From NCBI GenBank assembly GCA_025093555.1, contig JAIWNF010000001.1:1898663-1962662 (forward strand): a stretch of DNA of 64,000 nucleotides, read 5' to 3'. Position numbers and translations under genes: made by a program. This document shows positions 63,343 through 64,000 of the stretch, piece by piece. Origin of the DNA: Circinella umbellata (Eukaryota; Mucoromycota; Mucoromycetes; Mucorales; Lichtheimiaceae). Position 1 is the first letter of the stretch. Each line of letters opens with the position of its first letter. The notes below the pieces were generated by a model. That model ran no database searches, was not told where the DNA came from, and was given only the letters and a program-made list of their open reading frames with translations.

Positions 63343-64000
63343 ATGAATGATACCCAGTCTACTATAAACAACAACAACAACAGCAGCGACCGCAAAATGG
63401 CATCACTTTTTATTCCAAATTCATCTACACCTAATATGACATTATCATCCACATCTATTATCGTAGTACTAGTCATAATAGTAATAATAATATCAATAAC
63501 ACGGAGCAGCAGCAACGGGATGAATGGGAAGCCATGTTTGACCCGCAATTTACACATTTAAGGCGTTTGACAGCTCGTAAAGATACCTCGCCTGGTCCGT
63601 CGCCTGCCGAAACTCCAACATTACCAAGAATTGACCATGTCAAAGTACAAGTACCATGTGCAGATCAAATTGATATTTTGCCGTGTCCTTCTGCATCGTT
63701 TGCAAAACACCAACGAAATGAAGCACGATTAAATCTTCTACAAACGATACGTGAACAAGGTTTAGCTGATCGTCACGACGTTTGGAAGTTAATGGATAAA
63801 CGAGAACCGCATAAAAACTGGCAAGAGCGTCTACAAGAAAAAATTAATGAAGATTTTGATACTCCTTTTTTTCTGCTCCGCACCATCATTTGCCAGTTGA
63901 CACTATAATCAATGATGAAAATGACGAAAAAAGATCTATAACAGCAACCACAATAATGACAAAGCAAAATAGAAATGATGATATTACTACAATTAATAGA
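63343..64000 (+). CDS. Unrecognised protein, 5' part, with two apparent frameshifts
   Basis: A start at 63343 gives MNDTQSTINNNNNSSDRKMA. The natural-looking path then changes frame at about 63445-63475 into SNNNINNTEQQQRDEWEAMF, and continues DPQFTHLRRLTARKDTSPGP, a Pro/Ser-rich stretch, an acidic/hydrophobic middle (DQIDILPCPSASFAKHQRNE) and a helical LNLLQTIREQGLADRHDVWK segment. A second change at a T7 run (about 63866-63872) opens a frame running to the window end. I do not recognise the family; Asn-rich ends and helical middle suggest a regulatory or scaffold protein. The 3' end lies outside the window. Confidence 0.5.

Overview
This window is nuclear DNA of an AT-rich, intron-rich early-diverging fungus, most likely Mucoromycota and probably Mucorales. 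That placement is inferred from the gene set (Vps1-type dynamin, a Sfp1-like factor, a fungal PNUTS, a mitochondrial BolA), from short GT-AG introns of about 60-150 nt that often open GTAAGT or GTATGT, from Asn- and Gln-rich low-complexity tails, and from APE-type LINE relics. No species can be named. I assembled all exon structures by hand from splice sites, reading phase and family similarity; wherever totals are given, the spliced lengths close in frame.

Layout. 1-5.7 kb: 3' end of a Prp40-like splicing factor, then a PNUTS-like PP1-targeting protein on +. 7.6-10.3 kb: an eIF4E2/4EHP-like protein (+) converging on a BolA3-type mitochondrial Fe-S protein (-). 12.1-16 kb: a Cys-rich unrecognised protein (+) and a small secreted His-rich protein (-). 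16-24 kb: an 8-kb gene desert holding only small repeats and a doubtful 38-aa ORF. 24-28.3 kb: a WD40 protein and an Osh6/7-like lipid-transfer protein (+). 28.9-35.3 kb: an intronless TPR/F-box/LRR protein and a 19-exon CUL4 (-). 35.9-39.1 kb: a 13-exon Vps1-like dynamin (+), divergent from CUL4. 41.2-45.8 kb: HSP60 (-) divergent from a Sfp1-like zinc-finger factor (+).

46-61.8 kb is an accessory block. It holds a tandem pair of foldback repeat units (47.4-49.9 kb), relics of a Ty3-like integrase and of a gag-like retrotransposon ORF, AT-rich repeats, and one almost complete LINE (53.1-58.5 kb, minus strand). The LINE sits exactly between two copies of a 14-bp sequence that is also the first 14 nt of a tRNA-Gln(TTG) gene. 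It therefore looks like an insertion into the tRNA gene whose target-site duplication left the tRNA intact. 61.9-64 kb holds a GALT (gal7) gene and an unrecognised gene, both with apparent one-nucleotide frameshifts.

Functionally the host genes are housekeeping: mRNA splicing and 3'-end/PP1 control, cap binding, Fe-S delivery, protein folding, ubiquitin ligases, membrane fission, lipid exchange, growth control and galactose metabolism. They form no operon-like pathway. The most unusual signal is the tRNA-targeted LINE with its 14-bp duplication; next are the foldback repeat family and a hairpin with a T-run just downstream of the tRNA.
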